NCBI GenBank assembly: GCA_011009095.1
Contig: VTPC01006119.1
Location: 40,651-104,650 of the forward strand
DNA length: 64,000 nt
Source of the DNA: Ignelater luminosus
Taxonomy: Eukaryota > Arthropoda > Insecta > Coleoptera > Elateridae
Direction of reading: 5' to 3'
Positions 1 through 11,600 of this stretch are shown one piece after another; positions within the stretch are counted from its first letter, which is position 1; each line of letters opens with the position of its first letter. The translations under genes were made by a program, and so were the position numbers. The notes beneath the pieces are model-generated. The model made no database searches and had not been told where the DNA came from. It was given only the letters and a program-made list of their open reading frames with translations.

Positions 1-1590
1 AACAAGATGAAAAGTTAATATTATACCGAAGAAAAAAAATTATTAAGTTCTCTCTCGCATTTTCTTCAAAGGACAAGATTTCATTTGTCTTTTGAGACGC
101 ACTTCTGGCTGGCATAAATCACGCTTATTGTCAGGAATCAAATATTCATGAGGTCTTGTCTCCAGATTATTGCTTTATAGATGGGGAAAATCTATATTTC
201 ACTAACACGCTTTTTATCACCCTTGTACGTCCGTAATACTGTTGCTTGTCTAATTTGTTATCGAAATTATCTGTTATTTATGCTTGTTTATCGATTTTTC
301 GTAAATATATGTGAAGCAGCAGAAAGAAAATTTCAAAAGGATGTGCTTGTGTGTGGTTTATTTGTATGTACTTACGTACGTATTTACCTCTGTGATATTT
401 TCATCTTCCTATTAGCCGACATCTAGCAAGTAAAGGAATGTGTCTAATCAGGATATTATAATTCCAAACAGGTTTTTCAGTTTCCTACCCTATTAAAAGG
501 TTATCGCCCATTGATGTTTAGATCGCAAAAATGACCCGCCATTTTAAAATCTACATAAGTTCAGATTTCTATTTAAAAAGGGAGTATTAGGAAGTTTTCT
601 AGAAGAAATCGTAATGCACTAAAAGTAACAAAATGTATCAATGTATAGTTAATTCGAGTTTGAATCACTTAGAAATCTTTTATTAAAGTAATTGACGTAA
701 AGCACGAAGTAAAACTAAAAACTTGCAAAATTTAATTAGTACCAACATTTTATTAAATTAATCTCAATTTAGCTGAAGAATAAGATAGTTATAAGCAAAG
801 TTATTGTATTTTATTTTATTTTCTTAGGTCAGTTTCTAGAATTTTGCAAAATGTTTAAAAAGTAATTTGAAAACGCAGCCTGGCTGTTTAAATTGTGTTG
901 TGCAAGCACAGGCACCCGGCTGACACGTTACACCTGCATCACTGCCCGACGGACGACTATACCTTGAGAGAGCATGAGGTATTGTGGTCGGGCTTTAAGA
1001 TTTCCGTGATTACTAGATAATTCCACTTACAAAATATTCTCCAGAGTGCAGGTCTAGTAAATTTATGGTTTGCTGAAGTCACACCGTCGCACTCAAAATT
1101 GGAAAAAGACAATCGAAGATAACTGTTGTGTTATTAATGTTATGGTGTTGGTAACTTTGTTACAAGAGTTTCTGGGGTTGCAGAATGCAATGCCAATAAG
1201 ATTTTGTAACTTTAAAAAAAGGTTAGGAATTTTTTGTTTTAGAATACGCTACTAAAACGTTTTAGTCTATACATTTTGTGAATTCAAAATTTTACAGAGC
1301 ATAAGAAAATTTTTAATTGATAGTTAGCTATCTTTAGTGTTTATGAAAATCTTACGGTATTTATTTGAGTTTATTTTATTATAGTACATAAAATAACTGC
1401 TGTGCGTGCGTTTTAAAATAGACGCTCTTACAAATTTCTCTCGTGTAATACTTAACTATAGGAACGTGCTAACCTATTGTATTGCCCATTATTTTTGTAC
1501 ATTTTATATTAATAGATTTTCGTCATATTTTAAGATTAAACCACCAGAATGGCAAGACTAATAGAGCAGGAATATTCGAAAGAAAATTAA
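1..1590. other. AT-rich DNA without recognisable gene
   Basis: Both strands were read. Only short, low-complexity frames with no recognisable domain are present. A slightly GC-richer patch near 890-1000 has no coding or structural signature I can name. Confidence 0.6.
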
Positions 1591-1596
1591 ACTAAA

Positions 1597-2430
1597 ATGA
1601 ATCACTTAGCAAAGTTGTTGATAGATATGACCTTAAGAAATCAATCAATTAAAAAGCGAAATCTTCTAGATATTGATGTACCAAAACCGAAATTCAACTC
1701 CAAATATTATGTCACTCAACAAATTTTTTCTAAACAAGAAGAAGATGACTTGAGTAAATACATAATTCAATCTTTAAAATTACAATGTAGTCTGCAATAT
1801 CTTTAAATTAGAAAATTTGCATATGATCACACTTTTCAACTTAGAAACAGATAGCAAATTACTGACTGGAATACAACATAGCCCACAAGTAGATTTGACG
1901 TTAAGGAAACCAGAAAGTGCAAGTCTGACAGTTATCATTAGCTTCAATAGACCAAACGTGGAAATATTTAACGATCCCAAAGCAATCCATTTGTGAAAAT
2001 GGTACCACAACGGCCTTACAACCGCCAAAAATTGTTCCCAACAAAGGATGCAAACAGATTGGGCAGATTGTTGCTTCTGAGAAGTTCAAATTAGTTGCCT
2101 TTCGTGATATTATAATTTCCATCCCTTCTGTTTACATATTCTCAAGGGTACGTTTTAAGAAAACTATTCTTGCAAGAACACCGGAGGATAACATTGGAAT
2201 TGTACCTCGTAGTGGATGAATAACGAAAGAATAATATTGAAGTAATACCTCCAAAAATGGCCCAGTTCTGGTTTTTGTAGACAACTATAACATCCATGCA
2301 TCTCTCGACCTTATACTGTATTGCAAAGAGACATCCTTGTAACTTTTCCTCTACATATGACCCATTGCTTACAGCCTTTGGACGTAAGTGTGTTTGGGTC
2401 ATTCGGAGCATCTTTTAACTCAAAATTAAA
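1597..2430 (+). pseudogene. pogo/Tigger-type DDE transposase remnant
   Basis: Pogo-family transposases are cut-and-paste enzymes with an N-terminal helix-turn-helix and a DDD/E catalytic core. A first frame from 1597 holds a piece like the linker after the HTH (FSKQEEDDLSKYI). Another frame near 1890 reads LTLRKPESASL followed by FNRPNVEIFND, which matches the family's 'LSLR-PEATSL...FNR-NV' block. Near 2025-2160 comes a KIVPNKGCKQIGQIV segment, the region after the first catalytic Asp, and then a VYIFSRVRF segment. Near 2365-2400 the frame reads HCLQPLDVSVFGSF, which carries the third catalytic Asp. The pieces are co-linear but lie in different frames with several stops, so the gene is dead. 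I could not find terminal inverted repeats. Family assignment is fairly sure; the edges are approximate. Confidence 0.72.
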
Positions 2431-3180
2431 TAATTAAGGTTCCTCATCAATGCCTAAATTAAAGTATTGTTTGGAACAAATCTACTAAATACCTGTTTAT
2501 ATTTACTTGGTGTTTATATCTATCAACAATCTTGGTCTGGTAAACAAGAACCTTGCTGTATTCTCATAAATTGGTTTTCTATAAATTTGTTTTGCGTTGG
2601 TTTAAAATTAAATTATAATTTCTTAGCAAAACGTCCTCTGAAGGTAAGAAGGTTGTGTGTTCTTCTGAACCTTTTCATTTTGATAAAATCCACCGAGCTG
2701 TTATTAGTGTTGTTGTTGTAATTTTTACCAGTAGTTTTGCAGTTGCTTAGGCCACCAACATGCAAATTCAGATACAGACCAAGTTTTTTTCTCTTCTTAG
2801 ACATGAACTGATTTTTTCTGGATCATTCAAACCGGTTACACCATTCGAGTCTGTAGAACACTTTGAGTCGGTTGTACCTTTCAGGTTATTCGGATTGAAT
2901 TTTGCCGACTAATCCTTTCTTTCACGCCGGGTGTTTTCTTCCAACCAATATGAGTTTTCGGGCAGAATTCCAAACCGCATTCGAACTTCGACCACTTGTA
3001 TCATGATACAAAAGCCTATGCACAATACGAAAGATTTTTATACTTTTTTGCAAACCTATTTGAGACACCTTATCTGTAGTCTTAATTGAGGCTTTTAAGC
3101 CTACCTCAAATTTTAATTGGGCAAGGCTGTGAACCAACCCATGACGACTTTGTTCTTATCTATTTAGGTGTTCTCTAAGG
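2431..3180. other. Unassigned stretch between the pogo remnant and the LINE
   Basis: This stretch contains short frames with no domain I recognise. It could be the decayed C-terminus and 3' end of the pogo element on the left, but I see no conserved block to show it. Confidence 0.4.
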
Positions 3181-4369
3181 AGACAGGGCTAGAGCCCAGT
3201 GGATAAGACACATGCTCACCTTCTATGAGACTGGACACGTGTAAACGAGAGGATCCTGACTGTAACTATAAAAGAGAAGACAGCGAGGTAGCATATGGTG
3301 CAAATGAGGTTGAGCAGGCTGACGCCAAAGACTCCTTTCATGAGATTCTTTAGAAAACCTTTGAGTTATTAAGAAAAAATGTAATTCTGATGGGGACCTT
3401 CAATGCCAGAGTTGACTGTGATCCCAGAGAATACCTCGGCGTTTTAGTACCTCACCGGAATAATAATGGTACGCATCTGCTTCATTTCTGTTTTGCAAAT
3501 GGTGGGTAATATTAATCTTAAGGTTCTCCCATAAAAGTATACACAAATATACAACCGTTGAGCCAGGTAGAAATGAGAAATCAATAATGGACTATATTAT
3601 AGTACCCAAACATGCAGCTTGATTTGTTAGGGACACTCCTATTCTACGAGATGCGAAAATTGGTAGCGCTCGCCACCTGCTTGTGGCAACAAGAAGAGTA
3701 GATTGAAACCTGAAGAATTCAAATCGGAAAAGTTCAAGATCAAAGAAAGAAAAAGTTTGCTCTTATAAATTGAAAGAAGATGAAACACGGAAACTGTATC
3801 AGTCTCTGTTTACACAGAAAGCTGCAGAAATACCAGGCTGGGAGCAGGAGATGGACTTAGAAACTGTTTGGGGGACTTCTAGAGAGGTAATTAGGGCAAC
3901 GGCCTATTGGTGGAAAGAAAAGGAAAGCAACACGCTGGTGGACAGAAGAGCTGAAATTAAAGGTGGCGACAAAGAAGGAAAAGACTGTAAAAAGCTATAA
4001 CACCTGCAAGCTACAAAGGTATAAAGCAAAAGTGAAAAAGGCTGCGAAGCAGAAGTCTTAGGAATAGTTTGGGCAAATTTTGGAGGACAACGCGACAAAC
4101 AATCAAAAACTGTTCTATAAGGTTTTCAAAAATATGCGCGCTAATAAAGATAACTGCCTTCTTAAATTTATTAAAGGTAAAAATGGAAACATTTTTACTA
4201 AATCGACCTAAATATGAAGAGGTGGCGCTAATATTTCTGTGACCTTCTGAATAGGGAGAGTGAGCCACAGATTGAAGGGGAAACAACCAGGGGAACAATC
4301 GGGGAATGCGGAAATGGAGCCTCTAAGCCTTGATGAGTTTCTACAATCGATATCGAGAGTAAAACTGAG

Positions 4370-5480
4370 AAAGGTGATGATGGATTAACTCCCGAAATGA
4401 TCAAGTTTATGGGAGGGGTGGCAGAGAAAATGCTCCACAGAGTTTGTGTGCTTGCCTGGGAGACTTGCACTGTCCCCAAAGATTGGGAACTGTCTGTTAT
4501 AGTTCCTCTGTTCAAGAAGGGCGATAAGAGGATATGTAAAACTCACCGTGGTATATTCCTACTTAGCGTCTAGGGTAAGATTTACGGTAGAATACTGGAA
4601 ATGAAATTACGGGTCCATGTAATTAATAAAAAAGAGAGACTGGAAGAAGCGCAGTGTGGCTTTAGACCAAACAGAGGGACCCAAGATACTTTTTTCGTCG
4701 TAAGGCATTGAGTATGGGAGGGATTTGCACCTCTGCTTTATTGACATAGTAAAGGCTCTTGACAGGGTGCCATGGAAGTTAATCTGGAACGCTCTTGATA
4801 GATTTGATGTTTCACGAAACCTAACCAGAAGGGCGAAAGCTTTTATAAAGGAGCATAGTAAGGACTTACCACTGTTCCTTCTCAGGATTCAGTATCAAGG
4901 CAGGTTTTAGGCAGGGAGAAATTCTTAGTCATCATTTGGCCTGCGAAGACCTGCAGGGGATTTACATAAATTAGGGAATTATGGAACTGGAAACTGAACC
5001 CTCTCTTCATTAATTCTCCTTATACTATATGCCGATGATGTGGTTCTCCAAGACTTCAGTTCAATCTAAATCTTCTACTGATGGCTTTCCAGCAGCTTGG
5101 CTTAGCTATCAGCCGTGACAAGACTAAAACTATGGTGATATCAAGAGAACAAGACCATCACAGTGTGAAAGCTTATGGAGAGATACTGGAACAGGTTCAT
5201 GAGTTGAAATATCTCAAAGTAATGATAAGTGAAAATGAGAAACTTACTCAAGAACTAAGCAACTGAGTGAACAGACTAAGATGACAGTTTTCAGGTTTAC
5301 CTACGTCCCGATTTTCACTTTTGGTAACAAGAGCTGGGTCATGAATAACAAGGTAGAAATCAGGGTCTAGGCTGCAGAAGTAAGCTACCTGAGTGGGATA
5401 GCTGTGGAAGACCAGAAGGAACAGAATCAGGTACACGTACATCAGAGCGTCCCTTGCAACAGAGTCGCTGATAGACCGGG
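4370..5480 (+). pseudogene. Reverse transcriptase domain of the 3.2-5.7 kb LINE
   Basis: This is the RNA-dependent DNA polymerase core. Visible blocks in order are the 'APG-DGLTPEMIKF' finger region (about 4380), RT block 'VPLFKKGDK' (about 4500), 'GFRPNRGTQD' (about 4655), 'FIDIVKALDRVPW' (4737-4775) and the catalytic YADD (about 5025-5045). A C-terminal stretch from 5081 reads LGLAISRDKTKTMVISRE, matching the family's 'L-I---KTK-MV' block. The two catalytic Asp residues of YADD are intact, but the reading frame is broken between almost every block, so no active enzyme can be made. Confidence 0.8.
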
Positions 5481-5689
5481 TTAAGTCCTCTCAGCTAAAG
5501 TAGATTGGCCACGCTCAGAGCATGCCCGCCTCTAGGCACCCGCTACAGGCATTAAAGGCAAGGTGAGAGAGAGGAAAACTGCCCGTAGAGAAAAAAACCT
5601 GCACTTGGTGGCACTAGCTGCCTCGGAACCTTGCAGGATGGAAACGCTTTTGCCAACACTCTATATCAGTTGGTAGATGAGGGCAAGAC

Positions 5690-5709
5690 TTAGTAAGTAA
5701 GCAAGCAAG
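5690..5709 (+). repeat. Tetranucleotide 3' tail of LINE, (YAAG)n
   Basis: Two TAAG-like and two CAAG-like units close the LINE at this point. Short microsatellite tails instead of poly(A) are known for several LINE clades, including RTE, I and L2-like elements. This fixes the 3' end and the plus orientation of the element. Confidence 0.6.
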
Positions 5710-7579
5710 AATTTGTTCCTAAGAAAATAAAAGAGATGATGTTTGCGTATTGGCACTGAAAAGACCGATCGTGAAGTAACAGAAGGCTAATCTTAATTGA
5801 AGAAATTTGGAAATGAAGGTTAGCTGTCTTAATGTTCAAAATTTACTTAGATTCAATTGTCGCCATTTCAAACCCAAGAATCACTACCATAATGAGACCT
5901 TTAACATATAATAAAATTTTAAGTTAAAGCACCATCGTTACTAAATCTTTTTGACTTTTATACCTCAGTCTATGCGAATTAAAGGACTAAAACGAAAAGG
6001 CAAGAGCTTCTTTGCTAAGGCTTAGTGGGTAGACATTTCAAAAGACAAACAAAACTCAAGTGATATTTAGATCAGAAAAGAAACTTTTTTGAGATCTACT
6101 TCTACACCTTATCTTCTGCAAACAACCTAGAGGTCGTCCGATTTGAAGTGATGGATATTCCGCGCGTACGTTTCGTGTCCGAGGGAGAACTTTCTCATAG
6201 GCGGCCGCGAGAAGCTTTGGAACCTGGCTCAGCTGCAATGAAAACATAATGTTATAGAAAAGGGATAAAGTGTGAAGAAAGAATCTTCACTTGAAAGCCG
6301 CCTCTGATTTTATAACATAAACACGTTTTTAAAATTTTTGAAATACGTGACTACAGTTAGTTGGTATTTACGTAAATTAACAGCAAATTTTTGTTAAAGG
6401 ACACATTTTAAAACGTGACACAAAATGTATTTAATAATCTTTGTAAGAAATTTCACTAAATTATGGTTCTAATAATTGTAAGTCATTTAAATAGAAATAA
6501 AAGAATTATAGAAAAGTATGCAAGTTAGCACAACGATTTAATAGTTAAGGGGCTAAGAACGAGAAGGCTTGATGTCACTTACAATTAGAGGATCTTGAGA
6601 AATTACTTTTCGTGCATAAAGTTTTGGTTTTTCAATGCTGGCAACCACATGCTATCCAATTTACTTGCTGCTTTGTTAAAGCAGTACAAGACTAAAAAGG
6701 TGCAGGGCTCCTAAAATGGCGGGCGCCTCTCGTTGAGATCTTGGATTGAATTGGGTAGAATAGCTCGACGGCTGGATATTGTGTAAGAATATGTACAGTT
6801 GAGCAATATTGCATGTGTCATAGTAGATGGAACGGAGGTAATGTTAGAATTATTTTTTGAAAATCATAAAATGTATCACTTTAAAAATTTACAAAAAGGA
6901 AGCTTTCAAGTTAAGTAAATAATAAAAACTAAACTTAGTAACTGAAAAGTACTTAGTAAGTAATCAAACAAACGTTTCATATTATGTATAATTAAAGACG
7001 TAACTACAATGTTACACACACAATACCTTAACTTTGGGGCTAAGACCCCGTTCATTCTGCTAGGAGGGAAGTTTTATACATTTAAAGTTTACTTCCTACT
7101 TGCTGTAGGTCAGTACAGTTTATACAGTTGACAGATGGGAATATGAGGCTCCTTCTTAATCCTTAATCGCTGAATGTTTAATGTGCAAGAAGTTAACCTT
7201 CACTGTGTAAACGCAACAGTGAGATTATTAAATAACATTGTTGTAGTTTGTTACTGTTTAGTTTATTTAGTGAAGTTATTTTTGCATATTAATTAAAGAT
7301 AATTGAAATGCTACAGGTGACTTTAATTAATATGTACATAAATTTAAGATGTCTCTTGTCTCACAAAGTGAAGAAAAATTTAACGTAATATCCTAGTTAA
7401 TTAAAGTCCATTCTAGTAGTAGGTAATACTACCCTGCAGGTGTACTATGTGACAACTCTTAAGGTAAATTGTACGTAATGACGTAATCTGTTCGTGACCA
7501 TAAGGAACAAAATAAATTAGAATTTGTTGGAGTTTTCAATACTACCTACAATATTTTTGTATACATGCATTGTTTTGAA
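5710..7579. other. AT-rich DNA without recognisable gene
   Basis: No domain-bearing frame was found on either strand. The short frame on the minus strand at 6056-6247 has no family resemblance and is probably chance. The region ends where the candidate copia LTR begins. Confidence 0.55.
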
Positions 7580-7777
7580 TGTTGGCGCCAAATGAAGGGT
7601 GATTTTTGTTTTTATTATGTTTTGCCAATTGCCCCTAAAATACAGCATTAGTAGATATAACCTGACACTTAACCTGTTGTTGTTGTTGTAATAATTAAAA
7701 AGCCTTTAATAGTGTAATAGTTTATTTGCCTGATGTAAATTACCCGATCGTTATAAAATATAAATAAAACTATAATA
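7580..7777 (+). repeat. Candidate copia 5' LTR
   Basis: The start is placed at TGTTGGCGCC (7580). The end is placed just before the primer-binding site, at TATAATA (7771-7777), which could be a C-to-T decayed form of a TACAACA end. The resulting 198 bp is short but within the range for copia LTRs. There is no second LTR for comparison, so the left boundary is an inference; the right boundary is well placed by the primer site. Confidence 0.45.
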
Positions 7778-7791
7778 GGTTATGGGCCCAG
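7778..7791 (+). other. Copia primer-binding site (initiator tRNA-Met anticodon arm)
   Basis: The 14 bases GGTTATGGGCCCAG are complementary to the anticodon stem-loop (CTGGGCCCATAACC) of the eukaryotic initiator tRNA-Met. Copia is known to prime from an internal piece of this tRNA rather than its 3' end. The site sits 180 bp before gag, as expected. Confidence 0.85.
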
Positions 7792-7971
7792 ATTACGTTT
7801 CTAAAAGCAAGGTTGAAAAATAAACAATGATCAAATGCTAGAGATGTTTTCCCTCATTTTTGCGCTGCTTTTGTATGTTAAATAAAAATGAAAGTGCGTT
7901 GCTTTGCTTATTCCGTTTTACGAACTTAAAAGTGTTGTGTGTTATTTGTATCGAATTGACGGGAAATAACA

Positions 7972-8700
7972 ATGGAATTCAAAGCGCAAATTGAAAAATT
8001 AGAGGGTGCTACGAATTGGACAAAATGGAAACGTCAGGTAGAATTACTCCTGATGCATCATGAGGTGCATGACCTCGTCATCGGTGTCCATGCTGCATTT
8101 CAAGTAGATGCCGATGATAAAGGAAGAAAGGAGCACAAACAAAAAATAAAAATCTTTAAAAAGGCGGACGCTTTAGCTCAATTAATATTAGTTGGTAGTA
8201 TGAACGATGCAAACGTCGAGTTAACACCAACATGTAGAACTTCAAATGAAACATGAAATAAACTGCTTTCAGATTATGAACAAAATTCCGGTCAACGTGT
8301 AGTTTTTTTGAAGATGTTGCAACACACATAGCCCGGCTTCAGAAGAATTTCAACGAATGAACTAAAAAGAATTGCAAAGACTGAACTTCCAGATTTTTTA
8401 TTGATGAGCAGAATTACGTCAACATTGCCAGCTAATTATTTTGAATTCAAAAGTGTTTGGGAATCAGTTCCTGTAAACGGAAGAACTATAAATTTATTAA
8501 CGGAGCGTTTGAGATTGATTGAAATGCGTTTACCTTCAAAACAAAATGAATCAGCTGCATTGGTGGCTAATTCGGAAAATAAGAAATACTCTGAGAATGA
8601 AAATAACCATTTGAAAAATAAACAAAAGTGTTTTAAATGTCGAGGTGCTATGCAAAAGACTGTCCAAAACGTAAATCTAGTTCATCTGCTAGTTGTAAAA
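7972..8700 (+). pseudogene. Copia gag with broken zinc knuckle
   Basis: Gag forms the virus-like particle that packages the element RNA. The frame opens with MEFKAQIEKLEGATNWTKWK, the typical copia-type gag start ('L-G--N(Y/W)--WK'). The frame is lost near 8256 and resumes at 8401 with SRITSTLPANYFEF, matching the 'I-tSLP--Y' block. The CCHC zinc knuckle is split: CFKC lies in one frame (about 8630) and YAKDCPKR in another (about 8650), so a small deletion removed its centre. The start codon is chosen because it follows the primer site and carries the conserved motif. Confidence 0.85.
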
Positions 8701-9837
8701 AGAGTACAAAACCCAGTGGTGAAGCTTTTCTGTATAAAGCTGAAGAGATTGCAAAATCTGATGTATTAATAGCAAACTCTAGTGCATCAGTGTATATGAC
8801 AAGTAGGAAGCAATATTTCCTGATCTTCGAGGCCTTTATTGTACCAGAACAAGTTTAAGTTAGACACAAGAAAAATGATATTGGCTTATGGACACGGCAT
8901 AATAAATGTTGAGAAGTTTGTAAGAGGTAAATGGATGAAACATCATCTGGAAAATGTAAGGTATGTACCAGATATTGCCAGAAATCTATTTTCTGTTGGG
9001 CAAACTATTAAAAAAGGGAATCATTTCAGAGCTGATCAAAATGGTTGTTTTTTAGTTAAAGACAGTATTGTTAAAACGACTGGTAAAAGAAGTGCAAAAG
9101 GCCTGCATGTTTTAGCAATGCGTATGTGTTTCCCAGAAACAGCTGCCAGAGTGTTTGTAGCATCAATGCTAGATACAGTGCAACTATGGCACGAACGCCT
9201 GTGTCACCAGAACAAACGACACGTTATAAAAATTCTAAAGAAGTATGAAATCGAAGTTCAAGAGGGAGAAGAGCCCTGTGAAGGCTGTGTATATGGCAAG
9301 CAGCATCGAAACAGTTTCAACGAAAGAAAAAATCGTCCTCAGAACATAGGCGACCTTATTCATGGTGACGTGTGTGGACCGATGCAGAAAGACTCGGTTG
9401 GAGGTGCAAAATTTTTCTTATGCCTTAACGATGACTATTCAAAATATCGACGAGAATTTTTCTTGAAAACAAAAACAGAACTGGTAAACTGTCTGAAAGC
9501 ATTCTTAAATGAAACTGATGCAGCTGGACACACGATCAAAGAATTTCTGTGCAATGGAGGTAAGAAATTCAATAATAATGATATTCGTTCAGTTTTGGAA
9601 ATTAAAGGAATCAATTTGAGAGTTGTTATGCCTTACACTTCTGAACAGAGTGATTGTGTAGAAAGGGAGAATCGCAAATTAGTTGAGAGTGCTAGAACAA
9701 TGATACACGCTAAGAAATTGCCAATCAAGTTATGTGCAGAAGCTGTAAATACTGAAGCGTATGTTACCAATCGTACAGGTCCATCTGCAGTCAAAGGCAA
9801 AACGCCGATACAAAATGTGATCTGTAAAGCAGTATGA
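8637..9837 (+). pseudogene. Copia protease and integrase
   Basis: The aspartic protease motif, normally DSGAS, reads NSSAS here (near 8776-8800), so the catalytic Asp is gone. A new frame from 8839 runs 332 residues without a stop. It includes the GAG-pre-integrase zinc-binding block (LWHERLCHQN ... CEGCVYGKQH) and the integrase core. The first catalytic Asp is in HGDVCGP. The second position, usually in 'SDNGGEF', reads CNGGKKF. The Glu in the 'NGVAERKN'-type block is kept as CVERENR. The integrase is therefore probably inactive even within its long frame. The frame ends near TPIQNVI, where the substrate-binding C-terminus would continue in another frame. Confidence 0.88.
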
Positions 9838-10890
9838 AAATATTGATCATTTTCGAGTGTTTGGTAGGCCTACACGTGCCAAAACCATGTAGGCGTAAAT
9901 GGGACAAGCAAAGTGTTCCTGGGTATGTAGCAGGATACTGTAGTGAGAAGGACGGGTACAAACTTTGAAAAGAAACAGAAGATAAAGTTGTATTGTCTCG
10001 TGATGTCATCTTCACAAACGAACAAATACTGCAAACGAGCACTGACTTCATGATAAAGCCAATAGCAGATACCTCTTACTATGAAAGTTCAATTTCTGAT
10101 AGTCCAAAAAGAGAATTAGATCTACAAGATGGCAATTCAAATAATATGACAGAAAAAAACGAAGGTTTTCGAAAAAGTGAGCGAAGAATTCGAAAACCAA
10201 GTTATTTACATGATTATGTTCTGTTGGCTGAGTGTAATGCTCCAGATTCTTCTTATGACCAAGGCATGGTATCTGAAGGGGCAGAACAGTGGCAAAATGC
10301 CAAGAATAAAAAGATGGCATCTTTGCTCGAGAACCAAACATGGGATTTGGTTGAGTTGCCAGAAGGGAAGAAACCTATTGCAAACAGATGGGTTAAAGGT
10401 TGATGGAAGTATAGACCGTTTCAAAGCAAGGCTGATGGCAAAAGGCTGCTCGCAAAAGTCTGGAGTAGATTATGATGAAACATTTATTCCAGTCGCTCGC
10501 TTTGTCACAGTGCGTGCCATCCTAAGCATTGCAGCATTTGAAAAACCCAAACGTATGCAGTTTGATGTGAGGACTGCTTTCTTATATGGCAAGCTTCACA
10601 GTAAAGTTTTCATAAAACAGTCAGACAGTTATGGAGATGGTACTGGGAAAGTTTGCAAATTGAATTGAAGTCTTTATGATAAAGCAAGCTTCAAGATGTT
10701 GGAACAAACATTTCGTTGACTTTCTGAAGACACAAAGTTTGAAAAACAGTACAGCAGATCCATGTTTTTTTGTGAGAATAGAAAATGAAAGGAAGTTGTT
10801 GATTGCAATTTACGTAGATGATGTCTGTTAGCTGGAACAGATGAGTTTATAAATTAACTACAGAAACAGTTTAAGGTAACTTGGTTTACT
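9838..10890 (+). pseudogene. Copia linker and reverse transcriptase
   Basis: The acidic linker between integrase and RT covers about 9990-10280 and ends in the usual 'R-R--KP--L-DYV' block (RRIRKPSYLHDYV). RT starts with the 'W--A---E--SL--N-TW-LV-LP-GKKPI--RWV' region (about 10285-10400). After a frame change it reads RFKARLMAKGCSQKSGVDYDETF and then the Asp-bearing QFDVRTAFLYGKL. The catalytic YVDD box is intact near 10810-10825 (IAIYVDDVC). At least three frameshifts and stops separate these blocks. Confidence 0.87.
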
Positions 10891-10906
10891 CGAGTCCTTT
10901 CTTGGG

Positions 10907-11580
10907 ATGCAAATTACTGCAGTGGATGATTCGTTCTCTATTAATCAAGCTACATATACGAAAAGAATTCTGAAAAGGTTCAAAATGCTTGATGCAAATC
11001 CAGTATCAACACCCTGTGAAAGAGGAAAACAGAATGAAGAGAATTCATTACTGGAAGGCAAGTGTCTATTTCGAGAAGCTGTGGGAAGAATTATGTACCT
11101 TGCAGTTGCCACACGTTCAGATATTTCCTATGTTGTTAGTGTGTTATCTGAAAACTTGTACTGTGCCAAGCTGTCCCACAGGAAAGCTGTGAAGAGGGTG
11201 CTGAAATATTTAAAAGGAACAGTCAATTATCGAGTCTTGTATGAAGCTGACCAAGAATTCAACGTAGAAGCATTTAGTGATGCAGATTTTGCTGGTGATA
11301 TTAAAACCAGATGTTCAACAACCGGAATTGTGCGTAAGTGTTCAAGTGCAGCAATTTCGTGGGCGAGCCAAAAACAAACAAGTGTTGTTCTTTCGACAAC
11401 AGAAACAAAAGATGTTGCTGCAAGTGAATATGTCAAAGAACTAATGTGGTTACAAAAACTTTTTCGTTGAGTGATGCAAATGAAAGACTTACCAAGTCTG
11501 TATGTTGATAGTGGTAGTGCGATTAAGCTTGTAAAGAATCCTGAGTGGCACAAGCGTAAAAATCGAGGTGAAATATCACT
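10907..11580 (+). pseudogene. Copia RNase H
   Basis: The frame starts with the connection segment (LGMQIT...INQATYTKRIL). It continues through GRIMYLAVATRSDISYVVSVLS and KRVLKYLKGTVNYRVLYEAD. The RNase H core includes SDADFAGDIKTRCSTTG, with the first catalytic Asp, and LSTTETKDVAASEYVKELMWL, equivalent to the usual 'S--EAEY-A'. The Glu of that 'EAEY' motif reads TKDV, so catalysis is doubtful. After a stop at 11470 a short continuation (LPSLYVDSGSAIKL...NPEWHKR) is followed by loss of the element. Confidence 0.87.
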
Positions 11581-11600
11581 TTGTTCACTTTAATAGAATT

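Larger units (their letters stand above)
3181..5709 (+). mobile_element. APE-type non-LTR retrotransposon (LINE), decayed
   Basis: LINEs of this type encode an apurinic-like endonuclease followed by a reverse transcriptase and move by target-primed reverse transcription. An endonuclease piece lies near 3375-3480 (MGTFNARVDCDPREYLG, equivalent to the 'GDFNARVG' block). The position of the late SDH motif reads ARH near 3660-3690. A lysine-rich linker covers about 3720-4180. RT blocks follow in order: LTPEMIKFMGGV, VPLFKKGDK, EEAQCGFRPNRGTQDTFFVV, FIDIVKALDRVPWKLIW, and LYADDVVL near 5020-5050. Stops and frameshifts interrupt all of it. Near 5520-5690 is a decayed 'ARPTRHPLQALRAR' type C-terminus. 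The element ends in a (YAAG)n tail. It resembles the RTE/I-like LINEs common in insects; the clade is not certain. Confidence 0.82.
7580..11600 (+). mobile_element. Ty1/copia LTR retrotransposon, decayed, 3' end lost
   Basis: Copia elements have gag, protease, integrase, RT and RNase H in one polyprotein, with integrase before RT. That order is seen here: gag (7972), zinc knuckle (about 8625-8690), protease (about 8755-8800), GAG-pre-integrase and integrase (8839-9837), RT (10300-10890) and RNase H (10907-11560). A primer-binding site matching the anticodon arm of initiator tRNA-Met lies at 7778-7791. The copy has at least six frame breaks. It stops shortly after the conserved 'NPEWHKR...KYHF' segment near 11540-11580. 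I see no 3' LTR, so the copy is truncated. Confidence 0.9.
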
